From: Taurinivorans muris
Lineage (GTDB): Bacteria > Desulfobacterota > Desulfovibrionia > Desulfovibrionales > Desulfovibrionaceae
Assembly: GCF_025232395.1 (NCBI RefSeq)
Contig: NZ_CP065938.1
Coordinates: 1,426,001 to 1,490,000 of the forward strand
DNA: 64,000 nt
Reading direction: 5' to 3'
A program made the position numbers and the translations under genes. The notes under the pieces are model-generated. The model saw only the letters and a list, made by a program, of their open reading frames with translations. It did no database searches and was not told where the DNA came from. This document shows positions 26,515-36,676 of the stretch, one piece after another (positions within the stretch are counted from its first letter, which is position 1; each line of letters starts with the position of its first letter).

Positions 26515-27712
26515 CTCCCACCCCGTTTATATTTGGAAATAAGCCTTGCAGTAAGCCTTTTTTATGCTGTTTAAGCTGTTCTATTTTTTGTCGTTGTTTT
26601 TCAATCAGTTCATCAACACCGGAAAGAAAATCCGCTATTTTTTGTTGTTCTTGTAAATTTGGAATTAAAATCTTCAAAAATTGATAAACTGAAATATAAT
26701 ATCTTTTATGCTCATCTGCTGAAAAATTTTTTAACTGCAATAATTCAAAAATAAATTTTAAATTATTATTTCCAATAGATTTCAAAATTTTTATTGCTGA
26801 AGATTTTACCTTAAATGAAAAAATTACATATTTTTTATCGGTAGTAAAATCATCAAAAATAATTACTGGCACGTTATTATAAATATTATTTTTTTCATTA
26901 GTATATCCTAAGATAAAACTTTTGTTGGCAGTTAAAACAGGAGTTCCTATCCCTTGTGAATGCATCTCTTCTACAATATAATTTGTTGGTTGCTCATAAC
27001 AAAGAACATCTTTAATCATTTTTTCTTCCCATTCTCCTCTGTTTTGGAACTCGGGAAAACGCCATTCGGGAACGCGGCTTTCTCCTTGGGGGAAAAGTTT
27101 TTGCAATAGTCCTTTTTTATATTTTTGGAGTGCTGACAGTTTTTTTTCTTCAAGGTCAAGCAGTTCATCAAGGGACGCAAGACAATCCGCTATTTTTTGT
27201 TGTTCCGCATAATTTGGCAATGCTAAAGGCAGCTCAAATAAATGCCTTGTGTCAAAACTTAAAGCACCGTGAGCCCTTGCTCCAACCTCAATAAATTTTT
27301 TTAACCATTTCCCATGATAGTTAATTTGGAAAAGCTGGTCTAAAAATTGCGGAACAAAATAATCTTTATCTATTGAAAAACAAACAAAAATACTATTAGG
27401 CAATGCCGCTTCATCATAATCTTTCAGCATTGCTATATAACCTTGCGGATATTGCTTGGTTGAACTTTTATTATAAGCAAAATCAAATTTATTAATAACA
27501 AAATAATTCTTGTATGAATTTCCTGCTATTTCTTTTCCAAATTTTTCAACTTGAGGAATTAACCCTTGTCCTGCTGTAACACTTAATAATAAGTATTTTT
27601 TATCTTTTGCTCTTTTAGTTATTTCAACCGCAATTTCTCCTAATTCCTTAATTTCCCATTCACCTGAGAACTCGGGAAAACGCAGTTTCGGAACTATATT
27701 ACTTGTTTTCAT
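26504..27712 (-). CDS. hsdS: Type I restriction-modification specificity subunit HsdS
   Basis: HsdS recognises the two halves of the target sequence. The protein has two variable domains, each followed by a conserved helix: EQQKIADCLASLDELLDLEE (about 180) and EQQKIADFLSGVDELIEKQ (about 375), both ending KKGLLQ. The start at 27712 (MKTSNIVPKLRFPEF) fits the family and lies inside the end of hsdR, overlapping it by 14 bases; the earlier ATG at 27745 is deeper in hsdR. Confidence 0.93.
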   Translation of the reverse strand: MKTSNIVPKLRFPEFSGEWEIKELGEIAVEITKRAKDKKYLLLSVTAGQGLIPQVEKFGKEIAGNSYKNYFVINKFDFAYNKSSTKQYPQGYIAMLKDYDEAALPNSIFVCFSIDKDYFVPQFLDQLFQINYHGKWLKKFIEVGARAHGALSFDTRHLFELPLALPNYAEQQKIADCLASLDELLDLEEKKLSALQKYKKGLLQKLFPQGESRVPEWRFPEFQNRGEWEEKMIKDVLCYEQPTNYIVEEMHSQGIGTPVLTANKSFILGYTNEKNNIYNNVPVIIFDDFTTDKKYVIFSFKVKSSAIKILKSIGNNNLKFIFELLQLKNFSADEHKRYYISVYQFLKILIPNLQEQQKIADFLSGVDELIEKQRQKIEQLKQHKKGLLQGLFPNINGVGDVN

Positions 27713-30692
27713 AGGCTCCCAATCCTGAAATCTCTTTACCGTCATTGAGCTTATACAAAAGGGGCGTTAAATTGTCCATTAAGGCTATTTCTTTTTTTGC
27801 CCGTTCACGCCAGCCAAGCTCCAAGGGAGCAAAAAGCTCTGTCAGTTTTTCCGCGTCAAAAATATCCCTTTTGACAGTTTCATCCACAAAAGCCTGCAAG
27901 GCCTCAAGAGCAAGATTAAATTCCTCTGCCAAAGCAAGAATGGCATTTTTGATTTTATTTTCTTTAAAAAGCAAATAACCCTGCTTGATTTCTTCTTCCG
28001 TAAGCGGGGTATTTTCTTTTAAAGACAGAATATAATCTCTTATATCTTCTTTTTCGTCCATGAAATTGGAAGTGGAGAAAAGCAAATTAAGCAGTTCTTT
28101 TCTGGACATGACCACTTTCTTATCAGGCTGGGTAAAGTCCGCAATAAGTTTCATGATATAATCATAATCAATGATTGCGGAAGAAAACAGCACAAATTCA
28201 AAATCCGTCTGTTCTGCACTTTCTTTTTCCGGAGAATCTTCCTTATACTGTTTTTCCCGCAGTTTTTGGGCTGTTTCCAAATATTTGCTGCGGAAAGAAA
28301 CGTGCAACGCTTCGGGCAGAAGATTTTCGATTTCTTCTTTTTCTTCCTGCTCCAAGTCCGTATATTGGTCCAAACGGGTTTTTAAACGCTGTACTTCCTT
28401 AAATGCATTGATAAAACCACAGCGGGCAATATCACCTTTTAAATTGTCCACGTCTTCGGGTTTAAAGTCCAAGCCTTGATTTTGCATGAAGTTTTTCAAT
28501 GCCGTTACTTTTTCGTGCAGCTGTTCTATCACCTTGGGTGCAGGGTCAACAAGCCAGATTTCTTTTGCATTGTCGGCATTGTCTTCGCCTGAAAACAGTT
28601 TAATGGCTTTATCCACTTCTTCGCCCTGCTGTCTGAAATCCACAATATTGCCATAGGGTTTTGTATCGTTCAAAATCCTGTTCGTACGGGAAAATGCCTG
28701 TATCAGTCCGTGATATTTCAAGTTCTTATCCACATACAGCGTATTTAAAAATTTGGAATCAAAGCCCGTCAAAAGCATATCCACCACAATGGTTATGTCT
28801 ATTTTTTTCTCTTTATATTCACTGCTCGGATATTGCTGATTTTTTATGCGCTGCTGTATATCCTGATAATAGGCGTCAAATTCTTCTATGACGTGAGCTG
28901 TGCCGTAGCAGGCATTATAATCTGCCATAATCTTTTTCAGGGCGGATTTTTTGCCTTCAGGGTCTACTTTGTTGTCTTCCTGTTCTTGGAGCAAATCTTC
29001 CTGTATTTGCATGGTGTCTTTGTTGCCCTCGGCAGGAGGGGAAAATACGCAGGCTATATGCAGGGGAACAAAACTCGGATTGCTTTGTGCTGTTTCGTTT
29101 TGTATCTGCTTAAAGAGTTCATAATATTCTATGGCGTCATTAATGGACGCTGTGGCAAAAACCGCATTGTATTTTTTGGAAAAAGTCAGGGCATTGTGCT
29201 TTTCCAAAATTGTTTTGATAATGCTTCGTTTATAATTTTTATCTTTGGGGTTTGCAGTTTCTGCGGATTTAAAATATTCCACATGGAAACGCAAAACGGT
29301 TCTGTCTTCTATTGCATTGGTGATAGTGTATTTATGCAGGCAATTTTGGAAAATGTCCTGTGTTGTTTTGTAGGAAGCCTGCATGCCCGAAATTTGGCGT
29401 ACTACGGCATTGTCGGGAAAAATCGGCGTACCCGTAAAACCGAAAAGCTGGGCTTTTGGGAAAAATTCCTTGATAAGCTGATGATTTTCCCCGAATTGGG
29501 AACGGTGGCATTCGTCAAAAATAATCACAACCCTTTTGTCACGCAAAGGTTTTAAAATTTCCGCATAAGTTTCTTTGCCCTTGGTTTTGCGTTTCTCGTT
29601 GCGGACGCTGTTTTCATTGAGTGCCAAGCCCAATTTTTGTATGGTGGTTACAATTACTTTGTCTTTGTAATCATCGGAAAGAAGACGGGTTACCAAAGCG
29701 GCTGTATTGGTGTTTTCTTCCACACAGCCTTTTTGAAATTTATTAAACTCATCTCTGGTCTGTTTATCAAGGTCTTTTCTGTCTACCACAAAAAGACATT
29801 TTTCAATATCTTCGTTTTCTTTTAAAATCGTGGACGCTTTAAAAGATGTCAGCGTTTTTCCGCTGCCTGTGGTGTGCCAGATATAGCCGTTGCCGCGGTT
29901 CTCGTCTATGGATTTGATTATGGCTTTTACGGCATTTATCTGATACGGACGCATAATCAGCATTTTTTGTTCACATTCCACCAAAACCATATATCTGCCG
30001 ATCAGTTCCGCAAGCTGACAGCGCTTTAAAAATGTTTTTGCAAAATCAAACAGATTGGAAATTTTTTGATTGTTTTCATCGGCATATTGATAAATCGGCA
30101 AAAACAGTTCATCGGCATTAAAAGAAAAATGCTTGCTGCGGTTATTGCTGAAATAATAGGTTGACCCTCCGTTGCTTACTATAAAAAGCTGCATAAAACA
30201 TAAGAGAGAATTAAAATAACCGTTGCCGGGTTCGTTCTTGTAACGGACTATTTGCTCCATTGCCTTTTTGGGACTGCTTAAAATGCTTTTCAGCTCTATC
30301 TGCACCAAAGGCAAGCCGTTTATCAAAATAATCACGTCATAGCGCTGAAAAGAATTTTCCGTATTTATGCGAAGCTGGCTGACTATTTCAAATTCATTTT
30401 TGCACCAGTCTTTTGTGTTCAGCAAATCAAAAACTAAAGGAGTATCGTCATCACGCTTGAATGTGTTTTTCTCACGCAGAAACTTGGACGCTTCAAAAAC
30501 ATCGGAAATGGTCAGCATTTCTTTCAAACGGGCAAATTCAGAATCAGACAAATGGCAATAATTGCGCTTTTCAAAAATCCTGCGAAAATTCTGCTCAAGA
30601 TTTGCACGGTCTTTTATATCGTTCCTATAAGTATATCCATGTTCTTTAAGACTTTCTATAAAATCTTTTTCAAGTTGTGCTTCATTTTGCAT
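27699..30692 (-). CDS. hsdR: Type I restriction enzyme HsdR
   Basis: HsdR is the translocating nuclease of the complex. The 997-residue protein has the N-terminal nuclease signature with VQIELKS (about residue 130), then helicase motifs TTGSGKT, the DEAD-box DECHRSQFG, and FTGTPIF, TGFDSKFLN and QAFSRTNRI further on. All look intact. It is the first gene of the operon; an AT-rich stretch lies upstream. Confidence 0.95.
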   Translation of the reverse strand: MQNEAQLEKDFIESLKEHGYTYRNDIKDRANLEQNFRRIFEKRNYCHLSDSEFARLKEMLTISDVFEASKFLREKNTFKRDDDTPLVFDLLNTKDWCKNEFEIVSQLRINTENSFQRYDVIILINGLPLVQIELKSILSSPKKAMEQIVRYKNEPGNGYFNSLLCFMQLFIVSNGGSTYYFSNNRSKHFSFNADELFLPIYQYADENNQKISNLFDFAKTFLKRCQLAELIGRYMVLVECEQKMLIMRPYQINAVKAIIKSIDENRGNGYIWHTTGSGKTLTSFKASTILKENEDIEKCLFVVDRKDLDKQTRDEFNKFQKGCVEENTNTAALVTRLLSDDYKDKVIVTTIQKLGLALNENSVRNEKRKTKGKETYAEILKPLRDKRVVIIFDECHRSQFGENHQLIKEFFPKAQLFGFTGTPIFPDNAVVRQISGMQASYKTTQDIFQNCLHKYTITNAIEDRTVLRFHVEYFKSAETANPKDKNYKRSIIKTILEKHNALTFSKKYNAVFATASINDAIEYYELFKQIQNETAQSNPSFVPLHIACVFSPPAEGNKDTMQIQEDLLQEQEDNKVDPEGKKSALKKIMADYNACYGTAHVIEEFDAYYQDIQQRIKNQQYPSSEYKEKKIDITIVVDMLLTGFDSKFLNTLYVDKNLKYHGLIQAFSRTNRILNDTKPYGNIVDFRQQGEEVDKAIKLFSGEDNADNAKEIWLVDPAPKVIEQLHEKVTALKNFMQNQGLDFKPEDVDNLKGDIARCGFINAFKEVQRLKTRLDQYTDLEQEEKEEIENLLPEALHVSFRSKYLETAQKLREKQYKEDSPEKESAEQTDFEFVLFSSAIIDYDYIMKLIADFTQPDKKVVMSRKELLNLLFSTSNFMDEKEDIRDYILSLKENTPLTEEEIKQGYLLFKENKIKNAILALAEEFNLALEALQAFVDETVKRDIFDAEKLTELFAPLELGWRERAKKEIALMDNLTPLLYKLNDGKEISGLGAYENK

Positions 30693-31109
30693 GGAAATTT
30701 ACCTCATAGTTTAACTTTAAAAAGTTTAAGTGTTTTTCGCACTAAAGGCAAGAGAAAAAACAAGGAGTTTTGTTTAGAATTTATTTGATTTTTGATTGTT
30801 TTTTTAGTTTATCTATTAGCTATGATGAATGGATTATTTTTATAGTAACTGCTTATAAATTATTACCCTGTACACAACCCTGTCCAAAAAATTTAAAAAT
30901 AATTTTTATTCCTTATTATAGATAAAAATTTATTTATTGAAAACATAAATATTAAAAAAATATTCATTGACACCGGTTATTATCTTGGATTAAATTTTTA
31001 TGCGCTGATAACATATGATAATTATGTATAAACGAAGCAAAAAAGTCTAATTATGAGGAATCCTCCTATTGTTAGGCAAGAGCACAGGTCCTGCAAAAGG
31101 GGGATTTTT
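30693..31109. other. AT-rich gap between divergent hsdR and brnQ
   Basis: This divergent intergenic region must hold the hsdR and brnQ promoters. It is very AT-rich and I see no box that stands out from the background, and no coding frame. Confidence 0.4.
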
Positions 31110-32399
31110 ATGAACAAGAAAAAAGAAGCGGTGGTTTTAGGATTTGCTTTATTTGCCATGTTCTTTGGAGCGGGCAATCTTATTTTCCCTCCCTCTTTGG
31201 GAATTGCCATGGGAAAGGACTGGTTTTTAGCCGGAATAGGATTTTTATTAACAGGCGTGGGACTTCCGTTATTCGGCGTTTTGGCTTTTACAAAAGTCGG
31301 GCGGCTTGAGAATTTTTCCATAAAAATATCTTCTCGGTTTAACACGCTTTATTGTACGGCACTTATCCTTGTCATCGGGCCTTTATTTGCCATACCGAGA
31401 ACCGGCTCAACCACATTTGAGATGGGGGTTCTTCCGTTATTTCCGAATACAGACCCATTTTTATTGTCAGCAATTTCTTCTGTTTTATTTTTTGGGGCAA
31501 CCTATCTGATTGTTATTAAAGAATCAAAACTGACTGATATTATAGGGAAATTTATTACACCTGTTCTTCTTATTATTTTGGCTGCCATAGCATTTTTCGG
31601 CATTACGGGTGACATTGGAACTGCTGTTGATAAACACGTTACGGGCGTTTTTACCCAGGGTTTTGTCAATGGTTATCAGACAATGGATGCCCTTGCTTCT
31701 GTTTTGTTCGGGGTAATTATTATTAAAGGTCTTGAAGGGAAAGGGATAACAGAAGAAAAAGAACAGCGATATTTTCTTACAGGTGCAGCGTTTATTGCGG
31801 CAGCAGGGCTTGGGTTTATTTATTTCAGTCTGATGTTTTTAGGCTCTAAAATAAGCGGAGCGGGAACATTTGAAACAACAAGTTCTGCCCTCTATCTTGC
31901 AGAAGTAACCCTTGGATCAGCGGGGAAAATACTTTTTGGTATTTGTGTTGCCGCTGCATGCTTTACAACAGCTGTCGGGCTTGTTGCCATATCCTCTGCA
32001 TGGTTTTCAAGACTTACACGTATCAGATATAACGTGTGGGCTGTCATTATATGTGTATTTTCTGGTCTAATGGCACTGGGAGGGGTTGATTTTATCATAA
32101 AACTTTCTATCCCTGTTTTATGTATCTTATATCCCGTAACAATCATCCTTATTCTTTTAAATATTTTCGGAGTAAAAAATATTTTGGTTTACAGAGTTGC
32201 AACATATACAACTCTTATTGCGATTACTTTTGAAGTAGGGGCTCAGACATTCGGTCTTACGGGAATTTCTGAATTTCTAAAGGTAATTCCTTTGGCCGAT
32301 GTCGGTTTCATATGGATTATGCCATGTATTTTAGGAATGATAATCGCTTATTTTATTACACAAATAAGAAATGGCGCAAAACAAAAAACAGAGAAATAG
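31110..32399 (+). CDS. brnQ: Branched-chain amino acid:cation symporter BrnQ
   Basis: BrnQ imports leucine, isoleucine or valine with sodium or protons. The 429-residue protein has about 12 membrane spans and the family N-terminus VVLGFALFAMFFGAGNLIFP, then GIGFLLTGVGLPLFG. The start at 31110 (MNKKKEAVV) has an AAAAGGGGGA site; the frame extends to 31053 but without such a site. With livHMGF it gives the cell a second route for the same amino acids. Confidence 0.93.
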   Translation: MNKKKEAVVLGFALFAMFFGAGNLIFPPSLGIAMGKDWFLAGIGFLLTGVGLPLFGVLAFTKVGRLENFSIKISSRFNTLYCTALILVIGPLFAIPRTGSTTFEMGVLPLFPNTDPFLLSAISSVLFFGATYLIVIKESKLTDIIGKFITPVLLIILAAIAFFGITGDIGTAVDKHVTGVFTQGFVNGYQTMDALASVLFGVIIIKGLEGKGITEEKEQRYFLTGAAFIAAAGLGFIYFSLMFLGSKISGAGTFETTSSALYLAEVTLGSAGKILFGICVAAACFTTAVGLVAISSAWFSRLTRIRYNVWAVIICVFSGLMALGGVDFIIKLSIPVLCILYPVTIILILLNIFGVKNILVYRVATYTTLIAITFEVGAQTFGLTGISEFLKVIPLADVGFIWIMPCILGMIIAYFITQIRNGAKQKTEK

Positions 32400-32953
32400 G
32401 TTATAAAAATCCACAAATTAAAAAATCGTGAAAAACCAGAGCAGTTCCGTTAATTATTAAAAAATTTTTCAGGAAGAGAACCAAACTTCTCTCCCCGTCC
32501 CTTTCTCAAAACGTTTTACACTATTATTTCATAGTTACAGTATTACAGCTATAAGAAGGGAATATTCCCCAAGAAAAAAAATTGTATGAAAATTATATGG
32601 GACTGTTCTGAGTAATAAAAAATTCTTGTAACGGAAAAATGCGGTTTTCTGATATAAGGAAATCCGTTTGCGTAACGTTTTTGCTGTAATAAGTAAAAAT
32701 GTGTACATGCAATAGGTTAAAGACCATTTCCCTGCATGTACGCAACCATGGCAAGAAACTTAAAAATAATTTTTATTTGTAATTATATCAATATAATACA
32801 ATACAATATAATATAATCAAAAACAGATTTCACCCGCCGCCAGCCGCACAGAATTTTATCTGATTTTCATATGCGGCGTATATGAAATACCGCCATTACA
32901 AAAAAAACTAAAAAAAACAAACCGGTTAATTTGATCAATTAACAACTAAAAAC
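32400..32953. other. AT-rich gap after brnQ
   Basis: I see no gene. One 9-base inverted repeat (GTACATGCA at 32703-32711, TGCATGTAC at 32733-32741) is present, of unknown role. Confidence 0.4.
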
Positions 32954-33802
32954 TCACGCCCATTTTTTATCGCTTTGTTTAATCTTTTTTAAAACTCCCT
33001 GCCAAGAACGGCCTGTCAGGAATGATTGAGGGGCTTTATCAATCATCTCCGCCAGCACGTCAGAAGAAACCGTAAAACTCAATTCGTCCGTTTTCATGAA
33101 AGGACGGCAGGAAATATCCGTGCAGCCAATCACGGCACGCCGCAAACCTTTACGCTGATACGTCCGCGGCCATGCAAATATCCCGCTGCAGCCAGCTCCA
33201 AAGGGCATAGCAACCGCATTGTGATCGTTGAGAGCAAAATAGGCAAGGTGACAAAGTCCTGTTAATCGTTCAGCTCTGGCAAAAAATGTCACAACTTCAG
33301 GCTTCTCTTCACCCTGAAATAGAGAGAGCGGCTTGACCACACAATAGCTGCCAGAAGCTTTTTGAAACTCCATTTCCTCAAATAAACGGTATATGGAAGC
33401 AGGCTCGGGCATATAGTGCTCCCCTCCCCTGCCGGGAAGCCCGGTGGTCACAAAGCTGGCTATTTTATCCCTGTTTTCGTTTGAAAATCCCAAATACGTC
33501 CAGCCACCCATGCAGGCGTTTGTGTCCGCCGCAAAAAAAACAGGAGTTTCTTGCGTCCGACTTTTGCGCATAAAATTGATAATACACTCATGTCTGCCCC
33601 GCGCGGGAGTAAGTCCTGCAGTTGGCAGCGTATTCGTATAATACGCCCCAAGGGGCATTTCCATATTCCCCAGCAAATGCAGCAGCCGTTCCAAACCTTC
33701 CTGAAACCAAAACATACCGTTCCTCCCGTAATATAAAATAATATCCATTAAATACCGAAAATTCGGATGATGTCCAGTTTTTCCCGCAATTTTATTATTC
33801 AT
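32954..33802 (-). CDS. DUF169-family protein
   Basis: The protein shows the DUF169 layout: an N-terminal helix part, FFAADTNACMGGWTYLGFSNE near residue 90 and ASFVTTGLPGRGGEHYMPEP soon after, then GAGCSGIFAW near the C-terminus. The family is common in anaerobes; some members bind metal or haem, but no firm function is known. I place the start at 33802 (MNNKIAGKTG, 282 residues); the extra upstream codons to 33970 look unlike coding sequence, and MDIILYYGRNGMFW at 33748 is an alternative. No ribosome-binding site decides it. It is a single gene. Confidence 0.75.
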   Translation of the reverse strand: MNNKIAGKTGHHPNFRYLMDIILYYGRNGMFWFQEGLERLLHLLGNMEMPLGAYYTNTLPTAGLTPARGRHECIINFMRKSRTQETPVFFAADTNACMGGWTYLGFSNENRDKIASFVTTGLPGRGGEHYMPEPASIYRLFEEMEFQKASGSYCVVKPLSLFQGEEKPEVVTFFARAERLTGLCHLAYFALNDHNAVAMPFGAGCSGIFAWPRTYQRKGLRRAVIGCTDISCRPFMKTDELSFTVSSDVLAEMIDKAPQSFLTGRSWQGVLKKIKQSDKKWA

Positions 33803-34191
33803 TATTTTTTTTTGCTGTTGAGATTTATAAAAATCAATTGGAATGATATGAATTTGCCAGTTTTTTATTGACGATGACACCGCATAACGGAAAATTTGGC
33901 AAAGCAGGCTGTTATGAATAAAAAGAGAAATAAGAAAATGGATAAAAAAAAACTCCAAACTTATGGGCAATCAGGGCGTTCTTCGCCACCTAATCCCATA
34001 AGCAATTAATTTTAAAAACGAAAAAAAAGCGTAACACCAATAAAAATCAGAGCGTTTAATTAGTACCGAATAATACGAACCAACAGCCAAAATCTGTTTT
34101 TATTGTGAAAATAATCCTTAAATTAATATACCGATAGGGCAAAAAAACGCGTCCGTTTGGAAAAAAGCAAGGCTCCCATTCCCGCCATAAA
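33803..34191. other. Gap between the DUF169 gene and the tRNA-Val terminator
   Basis: No gene is supported here; the sequence is AT-rich with short frames only. Confidence 0.4.
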
Positions 34192-34226
34192 AATAATACG
34201 CTCCCTATTTCGGAGAGCGTATTATT
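34192..34226 (-). terminator. Terminator of tRNA-Val
   Basis: A 12-base stem (AATAATACGCTC and complement) with an 11-base loop is followed on the minus strand by a T run. Confidence 0.8.
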
Positions 34227-34240
34227 CATAAAATTATGAC

Positions 34241-34316
34241 TGGTGGATGGTGAGAGGCTCGAACTCCCGACCCTCGGTGTGTAAAACCGATGCTCTACCA
34301 ACTGAGCTAACCATCC
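34241..34316 (-). tRNA. tRNA-Val (TAC)
   Basis: A 76-base tRNA with acceptor GGATGGT/ACCATCC, D-arm AGCTCAGTTGGTAGAGC, anticodon stem-loop TCGGT-TTTACAC-ACCGA (anticodon TAC), GTTCGAG in the T-loop and an encoded ACCA. Confidence 0.95.
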
Positions 34317-34461
34317 GAATTAAACAATCTAAATGAATATCATTAAAATCATTCAAAACAGCTGAACTGTATGCTTTATACACCATTTTACTGTGGTTCG
34401 TCAAGCTTTTTTGCTGACCGTATCCGGCGGAGTATTTAAACAACCAATGGGGATTTATTCG

Positions 34462-34475
34462 GATTATGCATAATC
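34462..34475. promoter_or_regulatory. Candidate operator palindromes before the ferredoxin gene
   Basis: GATTATGCATAATC (34462-34475) is a perfect 14-base palindrome, and TGAATTT-ATG-AAATTCA (34533-34549) is a 7-3-7 dyad. Both lie upstream of the reductase operon, which has a Crp/Fnr-type gene of its own, so they could be binding sites. That is inference. Confidence 0.35.
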
Positions 34476-34613
34476 AAGATTTTTTTCAGTTGTCGCATTT
34501 GCGATATTTTAAATCATTGCTTTGTGAAATACTGAATTTATGAAATTCATTTTACCAAGCGGAAAACAATGCCGGAAAATCAACCGGTCGCTTGCGAACA
34601 AAAGGAGATGAAC

Positions 34614-34856
34614 ATGCCGCCAGTAATTGATGAACAAAAATGCATAGGCTGCGGAGTTTGCGCGGATATTTGCCCTCTGCAGGTTTTTTCCCATAAACCT
34701 AAGGAGAACAAAACGCCAAAAGTACAGCGCCCTTATGAATGCTGGCATTGCAATGCCTGCGTGCTTGACTGCAAAGCAAAAGCCATTGAATTGCGTCTGC
34801 CGCTTACGCATATGCTGCTTTATGTCGATTCCTCTTCTTTACGCCCAAAACATTAA
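34614..34856 (+). CDS. Two-cluster [4Fe-4S] ferredoxin (AprB-like)
   Basis: The 80-residue protein has two complete four-cysteine motifs, CIGCGVCADICP and CWHCNACVLDCK, for two [4Fe-4S] clusters. The order and spacing recall the N-terminal part of AprB, the electron-transfer subunit of APS reductase, but the long AprB C-terminal tail is absent. The start at 34614 lies six bases after AAAGGAG; the ATG at 34608 would touch that site. It should feed electrons to the flavoprotein that starts 43 bases downstream. Confidence 0.82.
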   Translation: MPPVIDEQKCIGCGVCADICPLQVFSHKPKENKTPKVQRPYECWHCNACVLDCKAKAIELRLPLTHMLLYVDSSSLRPKH

Positions 34857-34899
34857 AGAAGGCTTCCAATTAAGAAAACCATTCAAAAAGGAACATGCA

Positions 34900-36579
34900 A
34901 TGATTGAAGTGAAAGAAAAGTTACAGGCCGATGTCCTTATCATCGGCGGAGGCATTGCCGGGCTCATGGCCGCCATTGGAGCGGCGGACAAAGGCGCCGA
35001 TGTTGTTTTACTGGATAAAGCCAATACGAAGAGAAGCGGCGCGGGAGCGACCGGCAATGACCATTTTTTATGCTGGATACCTGAAAAGCACGGCGACATC
35101 GGTGTTGTGTATGAAGAATTTATGGACAGCCAAAACGCGACAAGCAACGACACGCCCCTTGTCATGCGTTTTTTGGAAACAAGCCCCCAAGTCGTAGCAA
35201 TGTGGAATGATTGGGGAATCAATATGAAACCCACGGGCGATTATCATTTTGAAGGCCACGCTTATCCCGGCCGTCCGAAAATTTTTCTGAAATACGACGG
35301 ACATAATCAAAAGAAAGTGTTGACGGAACAGGCTAAAAAACGCGGAGTGCGTATCATAAACCATTCTCCCGCTTTGGAAATCTTATCTGAAAACGGAAAG
35401 ATTACGGGTGTGCTGGCGCTTGATATTTCTGAAGACACGCCCAAATACCGCCTTATCGCCGCAAAAGCCGTGGTTGCCGCAACTGGCTATGTAAGCCGCC
35501 TTTTCACAACCGACCCGACTCCCAGCCAAATGTTCAATACCAATATGTGCCCTTCCGGCACGGGCGATTCAATAGCGCAGGCATGGCGCTGCGGAGCATA
35601 TCTCGTGAACATGGAAAAAACTTACCGCCACGCAGGACCGCGTTTCCTGGCACGCTGCGGCAAGGCGACATGGATCGGGGTATACCGGTATCCTGACGGC
35701 AGACCCGTCGGTCCGTTCGTGACGGAACCCAATGTGGAAACCGGCGATATTACCAGCGATGTCTGGTCCTCCGCGTTCACCGATTTAAAAATGAGCGGAC
35801 AGGGTCCTGCCTATATGGACTGCTCCGGAGCAAGCAAAGAAGATCTTGAGCATATGCGCTGGGCGATGAAATGCGAAGGACTGACAGCCCTTATCGATTA
35901 TATGGACAAGGAAGGCATAGATCCGGGCAGGCATGCCGTCGAATTTGGACAATACGAAGCCAATCTTTGCACCAACGGCATTGAAATCGATATCAATGGC
36001 GAAAGCAATATCAAAGGGCTTTTCGCCGCCGGCGACATGATGGGAAACATCAGCGGAGACATCGGGGCGGCAGCCGTATACGGCTGGATAGCGGGACAGC
36101 ACGCAGCCGAATATAAAAATTCCGCATTCGTCTGTGAACATATTGAAGAAACTCCCCGCTGCCTTGAACGCATGGAACTGTTCAATACGCTTTATGACAG
36201 GAATACCGGGGCGAATTGGCAGGAAGCGAACTTCGCCCTGCAGCAGATCATGACGGAATATGCGGATTGCGGTCCGCACAGGGTGCGTTCCGATTCCATG
36301 TTGAGTGCGGGAATAAAGTATCTTGGCGATTTAAGAAAAAAAATGCTGGGCGAACTTTTTGCCAATGATGCGCATGAACTCATGCGTGCCGCGGAAGTGC
36401 TGAATCTGTTGGACTTGGGACAGGCGCTCATGATAGCTGCCCGTGAACGCAAAGAAAGCCGCGGGCGTCATCTGCGTTCCGATTATACGTTCACCAATCC
36501 TCTTTTGCGTGATAAATTTCTCCGTGTATGGCAGGAAAACGGCACACCGTGTTTCGCATGGCGGGACCGGATTAAATAA
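34900..36579 (+). CDS. FAD-dependent reductase, AprA/fumarate reductase superfamily
   Basis: The 559-residue flavoprotein has the FAD-binding start DVLIIGGGIAGLMAAIGAAD, the GAGATGNDHF loop, and GLFAAGDMMGNISGDIGAA with AAVYGWIAG near residue 390, as in the SDH/FRD/AprA superfamily. It pairs with a small AprB-like ferredoxin, yet is shorter than AprA (about 660), so I do not call it APS reductase. The substrate is probably an organic or sulfur oxyanion brought in by the DASS transporter downstream. The start at 34900 has an AAAAAGGA site. A terminator follows at 36599. Confidence 0.75.
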   Translation: MIEVKEKLQADVLIIGGGIAGLMAAIGAADKGADVVLLDKANTKRSGAGATGNDHFLCWIPEKHGDIGVVYEEFMDSQNATSNDTPLVMRFLETSPQVVAMWNDWGINMKPTGDYHFEGHAYPGRPKIFLKYDGHNQKKVLTEQAKKRGVRIINHSPALEILSENGKITGVLALDISEDTPKYRLIAAKAVVAATGYVSRLFTTDPTPSQMFNTNMCPSGTGDSIAQAWRCGAYLVNMEKTYRHAGPRFLARCGKATWIGVYRYPDGRPVGPFVTEPNVETGDITSDVWSSAFTDLKMSGQGPAYMDCSGASKEDLEHMRWAMKCEGLTALIDYMDKEGIDPGRHAVEFGQYEANLCTNGIEIDINGESNIKGLFAAGDMMGNISGDIGAAAVYGWIAGQHAAEYKNSAFVCEHIEETPRCLERMELFNTLYDRNTGANWQEANFALQQIMTEYADCGPHRVRSDSMLSAGIKYLGDLRKKMLGELFANDAHELMRAAEVLNLLDLGQALMIAARERKESRGRHLRSDYTFTNPLLRDKFLRVWQENGTPCFAWRDRIK

Positions 36580-36598
36580 CCGATGAAATTTGGTTTTG

Positions 36599-36627
36599 CC
36601 CATAAGCGAACGGGCTTATGGGTTTTT
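36599..36627 (+). terminator. Terminator after the flavoprotein gene
   Basis: A 9-base stem (CCCATAAGC/GCTTATGGG) with a 6-base loop, followed by TTTTT. It separates the reductase pair from the transporter gene, unless read-through occurs. Confidence 0.8.
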
Positions 36628-36676
36628 ATAAGACACTGTATTGTGATTTTTTTAACTTTAATTTTTTGAGGTTATT

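Noticed and set aside
34614-36579. Dissimilatory APS reductase AprBA
   Set aside because: The ferredoxin lacks the AprB tail and the flavoprotein is about 100 residues shorter than AprA, so the sulfur-pathway name would overstate the evidence.
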